From the NCBI GenBank assembly GCA_964511625.1, contig CAZEJG010000002.1, positions 1 to 64,000 of the forward strand: 64,000 nucleotides of DNA. The letters are read 5' to 3'. This DNA is from Pseudohoeflea sp964511625 (GTDB lineage Bacteria; Pseudomonadota; Alphaproteobacteria; Rhizobiales; Rhizobiaceae). Position numbers and translations under genes: made by a program. Positions 62,382 to 64,000 of this stretch are shown here, one piece after another (the first letter of the stretch is position 1; each line of letters opens with the position of its first letter). Below the pieces are notes generated by a model. That model ran no database searches, was not told the DNA's origin, and saw only the letters and a list, made by a program, of their open reading frames with translations.

Positions 62382-63614
62382 TCAGTCTGCGTTGGCGATC
62401 AGCTCGGCGAAACGCTCCTGGGCGTCTTCCGGGGTGATGGACGTGTCGCTGAAGAACTCGGTGAACATGCCCTCGATCTGGGTGGCCGTGTCCGGGGTGA
62501 TCAGCTGGTCGGCCGAGGCGATGATGTCGCCCTTTTCGAGGATGGCCAAGCCCTTCTTCATGCAGTCGTTCGCCGCATTGAGGTCGACGTCCTTGCGGAT
62601 CGGCAGCGAACCCTTCTTGAGGTTGAAGGCGACCTGGGTCTTGGCGTCGAACATGACGGATGCCAGTTCTTCCTGAGCCGCGCTCTTCGCCTCGTCGTTG
62701 AGGACGGGGAAGTAGAAGGCGTCGCCATTGGTGGTCAGAATTGCGTTGTCGCCGAGACCGGGAAGGCAGGTGTAGTCCTTGCCGGCCACTTCGCCGGCGA
62801 CCTGGAACTCGCCCTGTGCCCAGTCACCCATGACCTGGCCACCAGCCTTGTCGGTGATGACCATGTTGGTGGCCTGGTTCCAGTCCTGGACGTTCGAACC
62901 CTCGGACATTTCGCGGGCATCGGCCGCCGCCTTGAAGATCTTGGCGGCTTCTTCGCCGCGCGCGGCCTCGGCATCCTTGTCCTGGTAGATCTTGTTGTAG
63001 AGATCCTTGCCGCCGAGCGAGATCAGCAGCACGTCGAAGAGCCCGCGGCGCTGCCAGGCCTGGCCGCCGAGTGCGAGCGGCACCTTGCCGGCTTCGCGCA
63101 GCTTCGGCGCGGCCGCGACGAATTCCTCCCAGTTGGTCGGAACAGCGACGCCGACCTCCTCGAAGGCCTTGTTGGAGAGCCACAGCCACTGCCAGGAGTG
63201 GATGTTGACCGGCACGCAATAGATCTTGCCGTCGAGGGTACAGGATTCGAGCAGCGACGGCGCCGCGATGACGTCCTTCCAGTTTTCCTTCTCGGCGACG
63301 TCGGTGAGGTCGCGCATCAGGCCGGCCTCGACGAGTTCCTGGGCCTGGAGACCGTGGTTGAACTGGGTGGCGGCCATCGGGTCGCCGCCGGTGATGCGGC
63401 TGATCATGATCGGGCGGGCGGTGGAGCCGCCGCCGGCGATGGCGCCGTCGACCCACTTGTTGCCGGTGGCGTCGAAAGCCTTGGCCAGTTCGGCGACCGC
63501 GGCGGCTTCACCGCCGGAGGTCCACCAGTGGGTGACCTCGAGATCGGTCGCGTGAACGGCGGAGGCGGCGCACAACGCCGTCGTCGCCGCAAAAAGCATG
63601 CGGATGGATTTCAT
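62382..63614 (-). CDS. Sugar ABC substrate-binding protein (family 1)
   Basis: 410 residues. Sec signal peptide (MKSIRMLFAATTALCAASAVHA, cleavage near residue 22), then the family 1 sugar-binding pattern (LEVTHWWTSGGEAAAV; FNHGLQAQEL). Start at ATG 63614 with GGGAGGAAG upstream; this is the first gene of the hemicellulose/sugar operon and probably binds xylo- or arabino-oligosaccharides. Confidence 0.92.
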   Translation of the reverse strand: MKSIRMLFAATTALCAASAVHATDLEVTHWWTSGGEAAAVAELAKAFDATGNKWVDGAIAGGGSTARPIMISRITGGDPMAATQFNHGLQAQELVEAGLMRDLTDVAEKENWKDVIAAPSLLESCTLDGKIYCVPVNIHSWQWLWLSNKAFEEVGVAVPTNWEEFVAAAPKLREAGKVPLALGGQAWQRRGLFDVLLISLGGKDLYNKIYQDKDAEAARGEEAAKIFKAAADAREMSEGSNVQDWNQATNMVITDKAGGQVMGDWAQGEFQVAGEVAGKDYTCLPGLGDNAILTTNGDAFYFPVLNDEAKSAAQEELASVMFDAKTQVAFNLKKGSLPIRKDVDLNAANDCMKKGLAILEKGDIIASADQLITPDTATQIEGMFTEFFSDTSITPEDAQERFAELIANAD

Positions 63615-63674
63615 GTCTTCCTCCCTGTTCGAATTCCAAGGCGCTCCCACGCCGGTTGCGGAAATCGTGAATTC

Positions 63675-63686
63675 AATCGTTTACAT
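63675..63686. promoter_or_regulatory. LacI-type operator half of a pair, proximal to the binding-protein gene
   Basis: AATCGTTTACAT is the reverse complement of ATGTAAACGATT and so repeats the core of the site at 63718-63731. It lies 61 bases before the binding-protein gene start. Confidence 0.6.
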
Positions 63687-63717
63687 TGGTTTCCTCTTCC
63701 CAATTCGTGATATTCAC

Positions 63718-63731
63718 TGTAAACGATTACA
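63718..63731. promoter_or_regulatory. LacI-type operator between binding-protein and lacI genes
   Basis: TGTAAACGATTACA is an imperfect palindrome with a central CG, typical of LacI/GalR operators. It is centred 44 bases from its partner site and 66 bases before the lacI start, so one repressor could govern both directions. Confidence 0.7.
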
Positions 63732-63796
63732 TACATCATTTGCGTGAATGGGTCACATGTCAACCCGCCTTTCGTGCAATTTGTATGATTATTGGG

Positions 63797-64000
63797 ATGG
63801 GGATAATTCGGGTGCAGAAGGCAACGAGAATACAGGATGTTGCCCGCGCCGCAGGGGTGTCGACGGCGACCGTAAGTCGGGCCTTAAGCAGTCCGGACCT
63901 CTTGAGCGACGCGACCCGAAAGCTGGTTCTGGAGGCGATCCGGACGACCGGCTACCGCGCCAACAAGGCGGCGCGGACCCTGAGGACCCAGAAGGCCGGC
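63797..64000 (+). CDS. LacI-family transcriptional regulator (partial, cut by window end)
   Basis: 68 residues are visible from ATG 63797 (an in-frame GTG at 63812 is an alternative start). They contain the full LacI-type helix-turn-helix (IQDVARAAGVSTATVSRALS) and hinge-like region (GYRANKAARTLRTQKAG). It is divergent from the sugar operon and is its likely repressor. The sugar-binding domain lies beyond the window. Confidence 0.92.
   Translation, partial: MGIIRVQKATRIQDVARAAGVSTATVSRALSSPDLLSDATRKLVLEAIRTTGYRANKAARTLRTQKAG

Noticed and set aside
1..64000. tRNA, rRNA, CRISPR arrays, insertion sequences or attachment sites
   Set aside because: No tRNA-like cloverleaf, spaced direct repeats, transposase, integrase or long terminal repeats were seen when reading both strands; short RNAs cannot be excluded by eye.

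Overview
The window reads as high-GC (clearly above 60% by eye) DNA from a metabolically versatile alphaproteobacterium, probably of the Hyphomicrobiales (Rhizobium/Brucella/Ochrobactrum relatives). Reasons: a D-aminopeptidase whose catalytic residue numbering matches the Ochrobactrum enzyme, very dense ABC-transporter operons with ATGA/GTGA overlaps, a formimidoylglutamate deiminase/formylglutamate deformylase hut pathway, and two chemoreceptors ending in xWxxF pentapeptides. No rRNA, tRNA, IS element, integrase or CRISPR array was seen. Coding density is high and nearly every gene belongs to uptake and catabolism of plant- or soil-derived organic compounds.

Region 1 (187-9878) is a peptide module. 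A LuxR-family solo regulator with the M/W substitutions of the plant-responsive OryR/XccR/PipR group sits between two divergent proline iminopeptidase genes. The second is followed by a complete Dpp-like oligopeptide ABC transporter with fused ATPases. A D-aminopeptidase lies convergent to it. Three 20-bp lux-box-like palindromes (CTAT-N8-ATAG core) lie upstream of exactly the two iminopeptidases and the D-aminopeptidase, which suggests one regulon.

Region 2 (9932-29096) is histidine utilization and a linked, apparently undescribed catabolic operon. hutC, hutIHGUD and hutF form a complete Hut pathway. An AAGTATATACTT-type palindrome occurs upstream of hutC, between hutI and hutF, between a HisC-like aminotransferase and an SDR, and before a PotABCD-like ABC operon that also encodes a HisD-like dehydrogenase with altered metal ligands, an MDR alcohol dehydrogenase, an APH-fold kinase and an FMN 2-hydroxyacid dehydrogenase. 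I infer that HutC controls this set and that it converts an imported imidazole compound to histidine or a Hut intermediate.

Region 3 (29167-35983): pyridoxal kinase and MOSC protein genes, then a Ugp/MalK-type ABC importer with a class III phosphodiesterase. Region 4 (35988-48501): a form II (AYRGAGR) CoxSLM-type molybdenum hydroxylase, its CoxG/CoxD/CoxE maturation genes, a polyamine-type ABC transporter and an amidase, with a convergent LysR regulator (48568-49530). Region 5 (49851-54753): two chemoreceptors. Region 6 (54824-64000): a hemicellulose/sugar operon (GH43, aldo/keto reductase, Gfo/Idh/MocA dehydrogenase, TIM-barrel isomerase, ABC importer) with a divergent LacI regulator cut by the window end and two matching operator-like sites between them.
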